In this document: positions 1 to 8,592 of the stretch, piece by piece
Layout of the letters: the number at the start of each line of letters is the position of its first letter
Numbering within the stretch: position 1 is the first letter of the stretch
Assembly: GCA_030432755.1 (NCBI GenBank)
Contig: JAUILZ010000014.1
Location: forward strand, 49,266 to 113,265
Origin: Gammaproteobacteria bacterium
Lineage (GTDB): Bacteria; Pseudomonadota; Gammaproteobacteria; Arenicellales; Poriferihabitantaceae
Direction: 5' to 3'
DNA: 64,000 bases
The notes under the pieces: generated by a model
What the model was told of the DNA's origin: nothing
Seen by the model: only the letters and a program-made list of their open reading frames with translations
The model's database searches: none
Translations under genes and position numbers: made by a program

Positions 1-1
1 C

Positions 2-46
2 GACCAGGCCTATCTCGAACAACGCAACCGCGTTACCGGCGTCTGA
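2..46 (+). CDS. C-terminal end of a TRAP solute-binding protein (partial)
   Basis: Only the last 14 codons lie in the window, ending with TGA. The residues (DQAYLEQRNRVTGV) say little by themselves. The assignment rests on position: the next two genes are the membrane subunits of a TRAP transporter, and the periplasmic solute-binding DctP/TAXI-type subunit usually precedes them. The substrate cannot be inferred. Confidence 0.4.
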   Translation, partial: DQAYLEQRNRVTGV

Positions 47-104
47 TCCTGACGGAACTGCCGTGCCTCGCCGGGTCACCGGTGATGGTACAAGCTGCCT
101 CATC

Positions 105-140
105 CGGGAAGCGGGGCCTTCGGGCTTCGCTTCCCGTTTT
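105..140 (+). terminator. Hairpin with T-tract between dctP-like and dctQ genes
   Basis: A perfect 9-bp stem (CGGGAAGCG at 105-113 with CGCTTCCCG at 128-136) encloses a 14-nt loop and is followed by TTTT. It lies between the solute-binding gene and the permease genes. Hairpins in this position commonly make the binding protein mRNA more abundant than the permease mRNA. Confidence 0.7.
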
Positions 141-200
141 ACCTGCCTACCGAATTTTCGCTGACCGGGATCCCGGCCAGCTTCCCGAACGAATACTCCC

Positions 201-1253
201 TTGATCGGCCTGCTGCAAAAAGCCGCCTGCTATCCCCGTGTCCTGCGTGGTTTGGCTGCGCTGGCGGTTCTCGCGATAGTTCTCTTCCTGCTGGACAACC
301 TGCTGATCTACTGGGCCGAACTCCCGGGCCTGCGCGCTTTCCTCGTCCACCTGGGAGTGCTCGCAGGCGATGGCCGCGCCGCGCCGCTGGAAGGCGCCGC
401 CGTAGCCGGCGGCTGGCTGCAGTTGCTGGTTACCCTGGTGGCAATACTCGCAGTCCTCTGGCTTGTCATTCGCAGCCCGCAACGTGGAATGGAAGCGGAT
501 GCGGCGTTATATACTGCCATGGCTGCCTACCTGGTGCGCCTGGCCTTCTGGGCGGTGTTCCTGGTGGGTCTCGCCGATACCGTGATCTCATTTCTCCGCG
601 TCGAAGGATTTCTGCAGGCCGTCGTCGGCGACCACCTCACAACCCAGCTCGGGCGTTCGATCTTTCGCGGCACCTGGGTCCACTATCCCCTGGTGGGCGT
701 CGCGGCGGTGATCGCGCTGTTCACCCGCAGCCTGTCCGTCGTCTGGCTGGCGCTGATGATCGTCGCGGCGGAATTCCTGATCGTCATCACCCGCTTCGTA
801 TTCTCCTACGAACAGGCTTTCCAGGGCGACCTGGTGCGCTTCTGGTACGCGGGGATGTTCCTCTTCGCCAGCGCATACACCCTGGTGGAGGACGGCCATG
901 TACGGGTCGACGTGCTATATGCCAACTTCTCGGACCGGGGCAAGGCTGTCACCAATGCCCTGGGATCGCTTCTTCTCGGGCTGCCGCTGTGCTGGACCAT
1001 CCTGGTGCTTGGCACCGCCAGTCGCGGCAGCATCATCGTCAGCCCGCTGCTGAGCTTCGAAATTTCGCAGAGCGGCTTCGGCATGTATACCAAGTACCTG
1101 ATGGCGGCCTACCTGCTGATCTTCGCCGTGAGCATGGCATTCCAGTTCGTGAGTTTCTTCCTCTCCAACATGGCGCGCTTCACCGCCGATGGCGATATCG
1201 CGTCAGACGCGCCAGCGAATACGATGGACGCTGCCGAATCGGTGGAGGCCTGA
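201..1253 (+). CDS. TRAP transporter small permease subunit (DctQ type), N-terminally extended
   Basis: This is the four-helix small membrane subunit of a tripartite ATP-independent periplasmic transporter. The DctQ core is in the C-terminal half, with the typical EDGHVRVDVLY segment near residue 230 and hydrophobic helices around it. The protein is 350 residues, while DctQ is normally about 160-200. The extra N-terminal half adds about four predicted membrane helices of unknown role. The start is TTG with no clear Shine-Dalgarno, so the N-terminus is uncertain. DctM follows after 3 bases. The substrate is unknown; TRAP systems usually carry carboxylates and related solutes using a sodium gradient. 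Confidence 0.8.
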   Translation: MIGLLQKAACYPRVLRGLAALAVLAIVLFLLDNLLIYWAELPGLRAFLVHLGVLAGDGRAAPLEGAAVAGGWLQLLVTLVAILAVLWLVIRSPQRGMEADAALYTAMAAYLVRLAFWAVFLVGLADTVISFLRVEGFLQAVVGDHLTTQLGRSIFRGTWVHYPLVGVAAVIALFTRSLSVVWLALMIVAAEFLIVITRFVFSYEQAFQGDLVRFWYAGMFLFASAYTLVEDGHVRVDVLYANFSDRGKAVTNALGSLLLGLPLCWTILVLGTASRGSIIVSPLLSFEISQSGFGMYTKYLMAAYLLIFAVSMAFQFVSFFLSNMARFTADGDIASDAPANTMDAAESVEA

Positions 1254-1256
1254 TCC

Positions 1257-3920
1257 ATGGAACTGGTCTTCCTCACCATCCTCATCCTGCTGATGGTCGT
1301 GGCGCTCAGCTCGGGATTTCCCGTGGCCTTCGCCCTGCCCGGATCCGCCATCGCCACCATCGCCCTGGCCGCCGCCAGCGGCTACCTGTTCGCCGACAAT
1401 CCCTCGGCCTACTTCGCCCAGGATGGTCCCACCCAGTGGCTCACCGCGGGGATCACGAACTTCCGAAGTCTCTACTGGGAGGTGGAGCGCGACACACTGA
1501 TCGCGATCCCCCTGTTCGTGTTCATGGGAATCATGCTCGAGCGTTCGCGCATTGCCGAGGACCTGCTGGTCTCCATGGCGCAACTGTTCGGACCGATCCC
1601 GGGCGGCCTCGGTATCTCGGTGGTCTTCGTCGGTGCGCTGCTCGCGGCCACCACCGGCATCCTCGGCGCCACCGTGATCGCCATGGGCCTGATCTCTCTC
1701 CCGGCGATGCTGCGCAACAATTACTCGAGACCCCTCGCCACGGGTACCATCTGCGCGTCGGGCACCCTGGGGCAGATCATCCCGCCGTCGATCGTCCTCA
1801 TCATCCTCGCGGACCAGCTCGCCAATGCCGCCGACCAGGCGAGCACCCTGCGAAAGGCGGAGTTCAAGGAACTCACCGGCGAGTTCTCCATGCCCTCGGA
1901 GCTGGACATCACTTCCGCCAGCGCCGGCGACATGTTCATGGGTGCGCTGATTCCGGGGATGATCCTGGTCGGCCTGTACATGCTCTACATCCTCGCGGTG
2001 GCCATCCTCAAGCCCGGTACCGCGCCGCCGGTGCCCTACGAGGGCAAGTACGACCGCAAGTTCGCGATCTCGGTGACGCTGTCTCTTGTGCCGCCGCTCG
2101 CGCTGATCTTCGCCGTCCTCGGCTCCATCATTCTCGGCATCGCCACGGTCAACCAGGCCGGCGCCATCGGCGCGGTGGGCGCCATCGTCATGGGCGGCTA
2201 CCGGCTGACCGAGGGCAAGCGCAACCAGTACACGCCGACCATGATGATCGTAGCCTCGATCGTGGTGATCCTGGTGCTACTGCAGTTCTTCGACCTCAAC
2301 ATCAAGAACATCACCACGCGCGCCGACCTCATCGCCATCCTCGTGGCGGTCGCCGCAGTGCTCGTGTTCCTCGTGGCGCTGGTATGGAGCACCTGGCGCA
2401 CGTGGCGCATCAACAATACCCTGGTCAGCGTCATGGTGGATTCCGCCAAAACCACCTCCATGGTATTCATCATCCTCATCGGCGCCGCGATGCTGACCTC
2501 CGCATTCCGCGCCTTCGGCGGCGAGGAACTGGTGAAGCATTTCCTCACCGGCCTGCCCGGCGGCTTCTGGACCCAGTTCCTGGTGGTTATGCTGGTGATC
2601 TTCCTGCTGGGCTTCTTCCTCGACTTCATCGAGATCGCGGTGGTGGTGGTGCCCATCGTCGCGCCCATCCTGCTTTCCGATCCCGGCGCGAACATCACCG
2701 CGGTCTGGCTTGGCGTGATGATCGGGCTCAACATCCAGACCTCGTTTCTGACGCCGCCCTTCGGCTTCGCGCTGTTCTACCTTCGTGGGGTGGCGCCGCC
2801 CACGGTGAAGACCACCCATATCTACAAGGGCGCGGTGGCATTTATCGGGCTCCAGTTGCTCGGCCTCGCCATCGCCGGTTACTTCCCGAGCCTGGTGAAC
2901 TACATGCCGAGTCGAACCTATCTGACCGCGGAAACCGCGCCACCGCCGGTGAACCCCAGGCTGCAGCAATGTATCGAGGAAGACCTCCTGCCCTATTACG
3001 CGGATAATCGTGACGACCTGCTGGCGGCCATCGACAGGGTACGCAAACTCGACCTTGCCATACTCCCCGAGGAACACCGCGAATCGCTGCTGGGTGGCCT
3101 CGACGCCGCCGCCGCGACGTTCGACAACGTGGCGGAAGTGGAACAGACCAGCGCCACCCTGGCAGCGTTCGCGGAAGATTACCGGTCCTTGCACCAGTCC
3201 GTACGTCGTACACAGGCTCAACTGCGCCGCCTCGAGGGAGAACTGGAGGCGCAGCGAAGGGCCGCCGATCGCCTCAGCCGTCTCGAGGAAGTACCGGAGG
3301 ACCGGCTCGCCGAAGTCAACGCGCAGATCGATGCCCTGGAGGACGAGATGGCCGCGCTCAATGCGAGCATCCCGGCCGAGTGGGAAGCGCAGCACGCCGA
3401 GTACAAGCAACTCGCCACCGCGGACAAGATCACCCGTGGCAAGTATCGTCGCGGCACCGACGAGGCCTATGAACCGGTGAAGAACCTGCGCGCCCTGCTC
3501 GTCAGTGTCGATGCCCTCAAAGGAGCGGAAGCCGCGGTGGATGATGTCGCGGAAATCATCGCCGAGCCGGACGCCGAGCTGGCGATGACGAAAATCGAGG
3601 AGAAAGAGAGCGTCCTGTCCGACATCGAGGGCGCCGGTGCGATCAAGACCGCGCTCTCCCGCGCGCGACGCGCGCTGAAAGGCGACGCCCCGGATCGCGC
3701 CGAGGCCATGGCCCAGCAACAGGAAGCCGTGCGCCTCTTCGCTGAAGAGGTGCGCTGGCGTGAAGCTGCCGCGGAATCCCTGCTGGCGCCGCTCAATGCC
3801 TACAACAACGCAATTCGCGACAGTATCGGGCTGCGTTCGCAAAGCCGCCTGCCGCAGCATCGCGCCAAGGCGGTGGCATCCTGCCTCTCCCATCACCGGG
3901 ACATCTCGCTGAGCTTCTGA
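1257..3920 (+). CDS. TRAP transporter large permease subunit (DctM type) with C-terminal coiled-coil tail
   Basis: Residues 1 to about 550 form the multi-helix DctM transport domain, with hairpin-loop sequences such as GTLGQIIPPSIVLII and a C-terminal block (LTPPFGFALFYLRG) typical of the family. The domain is itself enlarged by hydrophilic and hydrophobic insertions near residues 180-230 and 345-390. From about residue 600 to 880 the sequence is soluble, rich in Glu, Ala, Gln and Arg, and has strong heptad character, so it is probably a long coiled coil. DctM proteins are usually about 430 residues; this one is 887. ATG follows GGTGGAGG at good spacing. With the extended DctQ it forms a two-gene unit. 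Confidence 0.85.
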   Translation: MELVFLTILILLMVVALSSGFPVAFALPGSAIATIALAAASGYLFADNPSAYFAQDGPTQWLTAGITNFRSLYWEVERDTLIAIPLFVFMGIMLERSRIAEDLLVSMAQLFGPIPGGLGISVVFVGALLAATTGILGATVIAMGLISLPAMLRNNYSRPLATGTICASGTLGQIIPPSIVLIILADQLANAADQASTLRKAEFKELTGEFSMPSELDITSASAGDMFMGALIPGMILVGLYMLYILAVAILKPGTAPPVPYEGKYDRKFAISVTLSLVPPLALIFAVLGSIILGIATVNQAGAIGAVGAIVMGGYRLTEGKRNQYTPTMMIVASIVVILVLLQFFDLNIKNITTRADLIAILVAVAAVLVFLVALVWSTWRTWRINNTLVSVMVDSAKTTSMVFIILIGAAMLTSAFRAFGGEELVKHFLTGLPGGFWTQFLVVMLVIFLLGFFLDFIEIAVVVVPIVAPILLSDPGANITAVWLGVMIGLNIQTSFLTPPFGFALFYLRGVAPPTVKTTHIYKGAVAFIGLQLLGLAIAGYFPSLVNYMPSRTYLTAETAPPPVNPRLQQCIEEDLLPYYADNRDDLLAAIDRVRKLDLAILPEEHRESLLGGLDAAAATFDNVAEVEQTSATLAAFAEDYRSLHQSVRRTQAQLRRLEGELEAQRRAADRLSRLEEVPEDRLAEVNAQIDALEDEMAALNASIPAEWEAQHAEYKQLATADKITRGKYRRGTDEAYEPVKNLRALLVSVDALKGAEAAVDDVAEIIAEPDAELAMTKIEEKESVLSDIEGAGAIKTALSRARRALKGDAPDRAEAMAQQQEAVRLFAEEVRWREAAAESLLAPLNAYNNAIRDSIGLRSQSRLPQHRAKAVASCLSHHRDISLSF

Positions 3921-3921
3921 T

Positions 3922-3942
3922 CCTGCCGGGGATCCCGGCAGG
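3922..3942 (+). terminator. GC-rich hairpin after dctM
   Basis: A perfect 9-bp inverted repeat (CCTGCCGGG / CCCGGCAGG, 3-nt spacer) begins two bases after the dctM stop codon. There is no T-run after it, so it may be a weak terminator or an mRNA 3' end stabiliser. Confidence 0.45.
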
Positions 3943-4078
3943 GTTGGGTCCGGCGGTAGCTCCTGGCAGCCGCGCTGGCGATCGACACGCTGGTGATGGC
4001 CCAAATCCGGACCACTTCCCGCGCCGTTCGCGGGAAATTCTCCTGCTCGACAAGCGGTAATTTTTTTGCGACAGGCGG

Positions 4079-4106
4079 TTGACAGCCCCCGCCCAATGGT
4101 TATAAT
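4079..4106 (+). promoter_or_regulatory. Consensus sigma-70 promoter of the candidate small RNA
   Basis: TTGACA (4079-4084) and TATAAT (4101-4106) are both perfect consensus hexamers, separated by 16 bp. The start of transcription should be near 4113. The strongest promoter match in the window faces no protein gene directly; a terminator follows after about 75 nt. Confidence 0.85.
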
Positions 4107-4112
4107 TAACTC

Positions 4113-4187
4113 ACGCTCCGCCGTACCTCCTTCACCTCCGATTTATGCGGCGGATCATTGAAAAACCCAGGGACTGGGTTTTTTTTT
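4113..4187 (+). ncRNA. Candidate small RNA with anti-Shine-Dalgarno loop
   Basis: The stretch is bounded by a consensus promoter and a strong Rho-independent terminator, giving a transcript of about 75 nt. A 7-bp stem (TCCGCCG 4117-4123 with CGGCGGA 4148-4154) displays a 24-nt loop holding two CCTCC motifs (4126-4130 and 4135-4139). The loop segment ACCTCCTT (4125-4132) equals the anti-Shine-Dalgarno tail of 16S rRNA. A second hairpin is the terminator. This architecture fits a trans-acting RNA that blocks ribosome binding sites. I do not recognise a named family. It could instead be a leader or attenuator of the cyclase gene starting at 4260. Confidence 0.7.
4161..4187 (+). terminator. Rho-independent terminator of the candidate small RNA
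   Basis: AAAACCCAG (4162-4170) pairs with CTGGGTTTT around a 3-nt loop, and the run of T continues to 4187. Because the A-tract mirrors the T-tract, it can also act on the opposite strand. Confidence 0.85.
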
Positions 4188-4259
4188 GCCCTCACGAAAC
4201 GCCCGCGGCGGCGCCCTGCCCTGTGCTACCTTTGACGTTTCCCCGCGCGCCGGCCATCG

Positions 4260-6485
4260 TTGAACAAGGCGTTTCCCCGCTATCTTGCCGGAATTCTCGC
4301 CGTGCTGCCGGTACTGCTGCACGGTCTAGGCATGCTGGAAATCCGCTGGCTGCGGGAGTTCGAGTACCGCCTCTACGACACCCGCCTGCGCCTGACGGCC
4401 CCCGAAGGCCTGGATCCGCGGGTGGTCATCATCGATATAGACGAGAAGAGCCTCGAGGTTCTCGGCCAGTGGCCCTGGAAGCGGGACGTGCTCGCGCGAC
4501 TCGTGGAACGACTGTTCGCGGACTACGACATCGGCCTCCTGGGACTCGACGTGGTATTCGCGGAGCCGGATACCGATCCCACCCTGACGGCTTTACGCGA
4601 CCTGCGATCCCGCCAGAACCTCTCAGCATTGCCCGGTGTTGAGGAACTCGCCGCATCGCCGGACAGGGACGTACGGTTCGCACAGGTGTTGTCCCGATAT
4701 CCCGTGGTCATGGGATACACCTTCGGCCAGGATCCGGCGCAGGCCAGCGTAGGCGCCCTGCCGCCACCCCTGTTCGACAGCGAGAGTGAGATCGCCGCCC
4801 TGACCCGGGCGCCGGCGGCGATCCGCCATACCGGAAACCTCGGGTTGTTGCAGGGGGGCCGACCCGGCGGTTTTTTCTCCCTGCTCGGTGGCGTCGACAG
4901 CGATGGCATCATTCGCCGCGTACCGCTCCTCAACAGGTACGACGGAGCGCTCTATCCGACATTGTCACTGGTGACTGCTGCCGCCTGGCTCGGCACCGAT
5001 ATCGGAGTGGTGCGCGACGCAGGCGGTGGTGAACATTATGCCGGCCTGGAAGCACTGGACTTCGGCACCCACCGGATTGCCCTCGACCAGAATGCCTCGG
5101 TGTGGGTTCCCTATCGCGCCTCGCCGGGCCTGTTCCGCCGGGTTTCCGCGGTGGACGTTCTACGCGGCGAAGCCCCCGAGGCCGGCACGCTGGCCGGGGT
5201 GGTGGCACTGCTCGGGACCTCCGCGGCTGGCCTGGTGGACAATCGCGCCACCCCGATTCACCCCGTTTTTCCCGGGGTGGAGATCCATGCGAGCCTGGTG
5301 TCCGGGTTGCTGGACGGTGGCTTCCGCGCCCATCCCGGCTGGGCGGTGGGCGCCGAACGCCTGGCGCTGGGAGTCGTGGCGCTCTCGCTGGTCCTGCTGC
5401 TTCCCGGGCTTGGGGCGCTCGCGATGACCCTGGTGAGCTTCGCCATGGCCGCGGCGCTCATTGGCGCCAACCTGTGGCTGTGGATTCGCCAGGATTTCAT
5501 CCTCGTGCTGGCGCCCGTTCTGGCGGCCGTCCTGGCGGTGTACCTCGTCAATCTGGTGATCGGCTATTTCGTCGAGTCGCGTAGCAGGAAACAGCTCAGG
5601 CAATCATTCGGCCTCTACGTCCCGCCGCAGATCATCGAACGGATGCAGGGGCGGAGCGTGGAGGATTTATTGCGCAGTGAAAAGCGGGAGCTCACGGTGT
5701 TGTTCACCGATATCCGTGGATTCACCCCCATTTCCGAGTCGATGCCGCCGGAGGAACTGTCGCAATTGATGAATGCCTTTCTCACCCCGATGACGGCCAT
5801 CGTGCATCGCCAGGGCGGCGCCATCGACAAGTACATGGGTGATGCGATGATGGCGTTCTGGGGCGCTCCCGTGGAACAGGAGGATCACGCCACGCGCGCG
5901 GCGGACGCGGCGCTGGAGATGATCGAATCACTCGAAACGCTCAACCGCGACTTCGCCGCGCGTGGCTGGCCCGTGGTGCGCATCGGTATCGGGCTGAACA
6001 CCGGAGCCATGAGCGTGGGCAACATGGGTTCCGAGTTCCGCATGGCGTACACGGTGCTCGGCGACGCGGTGAATCTAGGCTCCCGCATCGAGGGCCTGAC
6101 CGCGCAGTACGGGGTGCCGGTGCTGATGAGCGAGAGCACCGCGCGCGGTTGCCCGCATCTCGAGTTGCTGGAAGTGGACCGGGTCAGGGTCAAGGGCAAG
6201 GCGGAACCGGTGCGGCTGTTTACACCCCTCGGCAGGAAGGGGGAGGTTTCGGACACGCGACGCGAACGGGCCGCACGTTTCCGCGCCGCTGCGGATGCAA
6301 TGAGCGCGCGCCAGTTCGAAAAAGCACGGGAGGCTTTCGAGGCGCTGGAAGCGGAATCGATGGCTTCCGCGAAACCGGCAGCGGAAGTCGCGCTATTCGC
6401 GGCGTTCCATGCCCGCGCCGCTGACTACGCGCTGTCACCTCCCGGCCCGGACTGGGACGGAGTGATGGACTTCAAGGTGAAATAG
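4260..6485 (+). CDS. CHASE2-domain class III adenylate/guanylate cyclase
   Basis: This membrane-bound cyclase probably makes cAMP in response to a periplasmic signal. One N-terminal helix (residues 5-25) is followed by an extracytoplasmic CHASE2 sensor domain (about 30-340), two to three helices (355-435) and a cytoplasmic class III cyclase domain (about 465-660). Metal-binding aspartates are visible in LFTDIRGF (near 482) and GDAMMAFWG (near 526). The motif YTVLGDAVN (near 596) has Thr at the purine-contact position, as in class IIIb enzymes. The start is TTG at 4260. An in-frame ATG at 4332 would remove the first helix, so TTG is preferred. The gene follows the small RNA terminator and stands alone. 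Confidence 0.88.
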   Translation: MNKAFPRYLAGILAVLPVLLHGLGMLEIRWLREFEYRLYDTRLRLTAPEGLDPRVVIIDIDEKSLEVLGQWPWKRDVLARLVERLFADYDIGLLGLDVVFAEPDTDPTLTALRDLRSRQNLSALPGVEELAASPDRDVRFAQVLSRYPVVMGYTFGQDPAQASVGALPPPLFDSESEIAALTRAPAAIRHTGNLGLLQGGRPGGFFSLLGGVDSDGIIRRVPLLNRYDGALYPTLSLVTAAAWLGTDIGVVRDAGGGEHYAGLEALDFGTHRIALDQNASVWVPYRASPGLFRRVSAVDVLRGEAPEAGTLAGVVALLGTSAAGLVDNRATPIHPVFPGVEIHASLVSGLLDGGFRAHPGWAVGAERLALGVVALSLVLLLPGLGALAMTLVSFAMAAALIGANLWLWIRQDFILVLAPVLAAVLAVYLVNLVIGYFVESRSRKQLRQSFGLYVPPQIIERMQGRSVEDLLRSEKRELTVLFTDIRGFTPISESMPPEELSQLMNAFLTPMTAIVHRQGGAIDKYMGDAMMAFWGAPVEQEDHATRAADAALEMIESLETLNRDFAARGWPVVRIGIGLNTGAMSVGNMGSEFRMAYTVLGDAVNLGSRIEGLTAQYGVPVLMSESTARGCPHLELLEVDRVRVKGKAEPVRLFTPLGRKGEVSDTRRERAARFRAAADAMSARQFEKAREAFEALEAESMASAKPAAEVALFAAFHARAADYALSPPGPDWDGVMDFKVK

Positions 6486-6503
6486 GCCGGCGCGGAAGCC
6501 GGC
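6486..6503. terminator. Short hairpin between convergent cyclase and bioY genes
   Basis: GCCGGC at 6486-6491 and again at 6498-6503 can form a 6-bp stem with a 6-nt loop between two convergent genes. No T-tract is present, so it is a weak candidate only. Confidence 0.3.
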
Positions 6504-6509
6504 AGAAGG

Positions 6510-7130
6510 TTATCTCTTCAGATACTTCCAGCCGGCGGTCAGCAGCGCAACGCCGAGAACGATCTTCAACAGGTCGCCGTAGAGGAAAGGCGCCATGCCG
6601 AGTTCCACCAGCGGCTTGTCCCAGCCGATCACGCTGCCGAGCCAGGCGAGACCGAGGGCGTAGATGGCTGCGTTGCCGATGACCATGGCGATGGCCACGA
6701 GCAGCGGGCTCCGGTCCCAGCCGCGTTCCGCGAGCCAGCCGCAGATCAGCGCGGCGACGACGAAGCCGATGAGATAGCCGCCCGTGGTGCCGAGCATGTA
6801 GGCCATGCCGATGCCTTTTTCCGGGGTGCCGGCGAACACCGGCAGGCCGAACGCGCCCTGGGCGAGGTAGAACAGCACCGTGGCCGCCCCGAGGCGCCAG
6901 CCAAAGGCGAAACCGATCAGCATCACTGCCAGGGTCTGCATCGTCATCGGCACCGGGTAGAACGGCACCTGGATCCTGGCGGACAGGGTCAGGAGCAGTG
7001 ATCCGGCCACCACCAGGAGGATGTTCTGCAGGACGCTACGCTCCTGCAGGAGAGTGTCCAGGAGGGTACGTTGGGCGACGGCGGTGGTTGATTGCATCGG
7101 TAATTCAAGGGTGTTCTGTTCAGCTCGCAT
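6510..7130 (-). CDS. bioY: Biotin transporter BioY
   Basis: BioY is the substrate-binding membrane component of ECF-type biotin uptake. About six hydrophobic helices span the protein, with conserved family sequences such as IQVPFYPVPMTMQTLAV and GTTGGYLIGF. No EcfA or EcfT gene is nearby, so it either works alone or shares a remote energising module. The ATG at 7130 gives 206 residues, has GGAG nine bases upstream and overlaps the lnt stop by 11 bases. A second ATG at 7097 would give 195 residues. A longer reading frame extending into lnt is not supported. Confidence 0.88.
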   Translation of the reverse strand: MRAEQNTLELPMQSTTAVAQRTLLDTLLQERSVLQNILLVVAGSLLLTLSARIQVPFYPVPMTMQTLAVMLIGFAFGWRLGAATVLFYLAQGAFGLPVFAGTPEKGIGMAYMLGTTGGYLIGFVVAALICGWLAERGWDRSPLLVAIAMVIGNAAIYALGLAWLGSVIGWDKPLVELGMAPFLYGDLLKIVLGVALLTAGWKYLKR

Positions 7131-8592
7131 TGTAGCCCGCTCCGCGGCGGCCGAACAATAATCCCGCAAGCAACATCGCCACGGCGAGCAGCACCGCCAA
7201 CCAGTCACCCCAACGGATAAACGGCGTCTCTCCTGTGCGAGGCTGGATCTCGCCACGCACCACCGCCTTCTCGAACTGCGGCGCAATCGTGGTGATGTTG
7301 CCACGCCAGTCGATCAGCGACGAAAGCCCGTTGTTGGAGGAACGCACCATCGGCCGCTCCGACTCGCGCGCGCGAAAGCGCGCCATCTGCAGGCGTTGAT
7401 GCGGCGCGAGGGAATCACCGAACCACATGTCCTCGCTCACGTTGAGGAGGAATCCCGCCGCCGCCACCTGGCTTCGCCATTCATGGGGAAATGCGTCTTC
7501 GAAGCAGATCGACGCCGCGGCGCGATGTCCCGCCATGGGCAGGGGCTCCTGTGGATCCCGCCAGGGGGTGAAATCCGCCATGGGCATCGTGAGATGACGC
7601 AGGATCGGATCGAGCAGTCGCTGGAACGGGAAGTACTCTCCGAAAGGCACCAGGTGCTGCTTGTTGTAGAGATGCAGCTCGTCGCTCACCACCGCGATGG
7701 TGTTGTAGTAATCCTCGCCCGGCGGCGGTCGATGCAGGGCGCCGAAGGCGAAGTCCGCGGGATGCACCGCGAGCGCTTCCCAGAATACCCGCGGCAGGTT
7801 TTCCAGGTAGCCGGGAATCGCGCTCTCGGGCCATACCACCAGGTCACGATCGGTCTGTTCCCTGCTCCGTTCCATGTATTCGCTGATGATGGACGGGCGA
7901 ATGTTCGCGTTCCACTTGTCACGCAGGGGCACGTTGTTCTGGATCACCGCCACCCGTATCGGGGCGCCCGTCGGCGTGGACCACTGGACACGATCAACCC
8001 CAAGCCCGGCGATCCACAACACGGCGGGCAACGACAGCCAGGCCAGCGCCCTGCCGCGCTGGCCCAGGCCGAGCGCCAGTGCCCCCGCCGATGCCAGCGT
8101 CAGCAGGCCGACCAGGTAAACCCCGCCCAGCGGCGCGAATCCGGAGAACGGGGTCTCCATGAGGGAGTAACCGGTACTGAGCCACGGCATGCCGCCGAAC
8201 AACCAGCCCCGGACCCACTCGAGCAGCAACCAGCAGGCCGGAACCAGCGCGACCAGTCGCGCGGCCGGATGGAAGCTTCGAAAACGATCCTGCAACAACC
8301 CGGTCAGCGCGGGAAACAGCGCCAGGATCAGCACCAGGCCGAACACGCAGAGGCCGGCGAGCACCGGCGGCATGCCGCCGAACCCATGTATGCTGATGTA
8401 CACCCAGGACACGCCGACGCCGAACTGGCCGAATCCGAAGCAGAGACCGAGCAGGAACCCGCGCCGCCCGCCGGGCTGCATCCACAGGTGAAACAGGGTG
8501 CCGAGGCACAGTGGCAACAGCCACCACCATGCCAGCGGCGCGAAGGCGGCCACGGAAAGGACGCCCGCGAAAAGGGCCAGCAGGTAGATCAA
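7120..8592 (-). CDS. lnt: Apolipoprotein N-acyltransferase Lnt
   Basis: Lnt adds the third acyl chain to the N-terminal cysteine of lipoproteins in the inner membrane. The N-terminal third has several membrane helices, followed by a periplasmic nitrilase-type domain. The Glu-Lys-Cys triad is visible as VWPESAIP (about Glu256), YNKQHLVPFG (about Lys311) and ICFEDAFPHEW (about Cys363). It has 490 residues, normal for the family. The start is TTG, overlapping the ybeY stop as TTGA. In many gammaproteobacteria corC/ybeX sits between ybeY and lnt; here it is absent. Confidence 0.95.
   Translation of the reverse strand: MIYLLALFAGVLSVAAFAPLAWWWLLPLCLGTLFHLWMQPGGRRGFLLGLCFGFGQFGVGVSWVYISIHGFGGMPPVLAGLCVFGLVLILALFPALTGLLQDRFRSFHPAARLVALVPACWLLLEWVRGWLFGGMPWLSTGYSLMETPFSGFAPLGGVYLVGLLTLASAGALALGLGQRGRALAWLSLPAVLWIAGLGVDRVQWSTPTGAPIRVAVIQNNVPLRDKWNANIRPSIISEYMERSREQTDRDLVVWPESAIPGYLENLPRVFWEALAVHPADFAFGALHRPPPGEDYYNTIAVVSDELHLYNKQHLVPFGEYFPFQRLLDPILRHLTMPMADFTPWRDPQEPLPMAGHRAAASICFEDAFPHEWRSQVAAAGFLLNVSEDMWFGDSLAPHQRLQMARFRARESERPMVRSSNNGLSSLIDWRGNITTIAPQFEKAVVRGEIQPRTGETPFIRWGDWLAVLLAVAMLLAGLLFGRRGAGYNAS

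Noticed and set aside
989..3007. 672-codon open frame on the plus strand across dctQ and dctM
   Set aside because: It is an off-frame shadow rich in Arg, His and Pro, overlapping two recognisable TRAP genes.
2277..4004. 575-codon open frame opposite dctM
   Set aside because: Antisense shadow caused by high GC; composition is biased and no family is recognised.
4113..4187. CsrA-decoy RNA read on the minus strand (GGA motifs in the loop)
   Set aside because: The promoter points to the plus strand, where the motif reads CCUCC.
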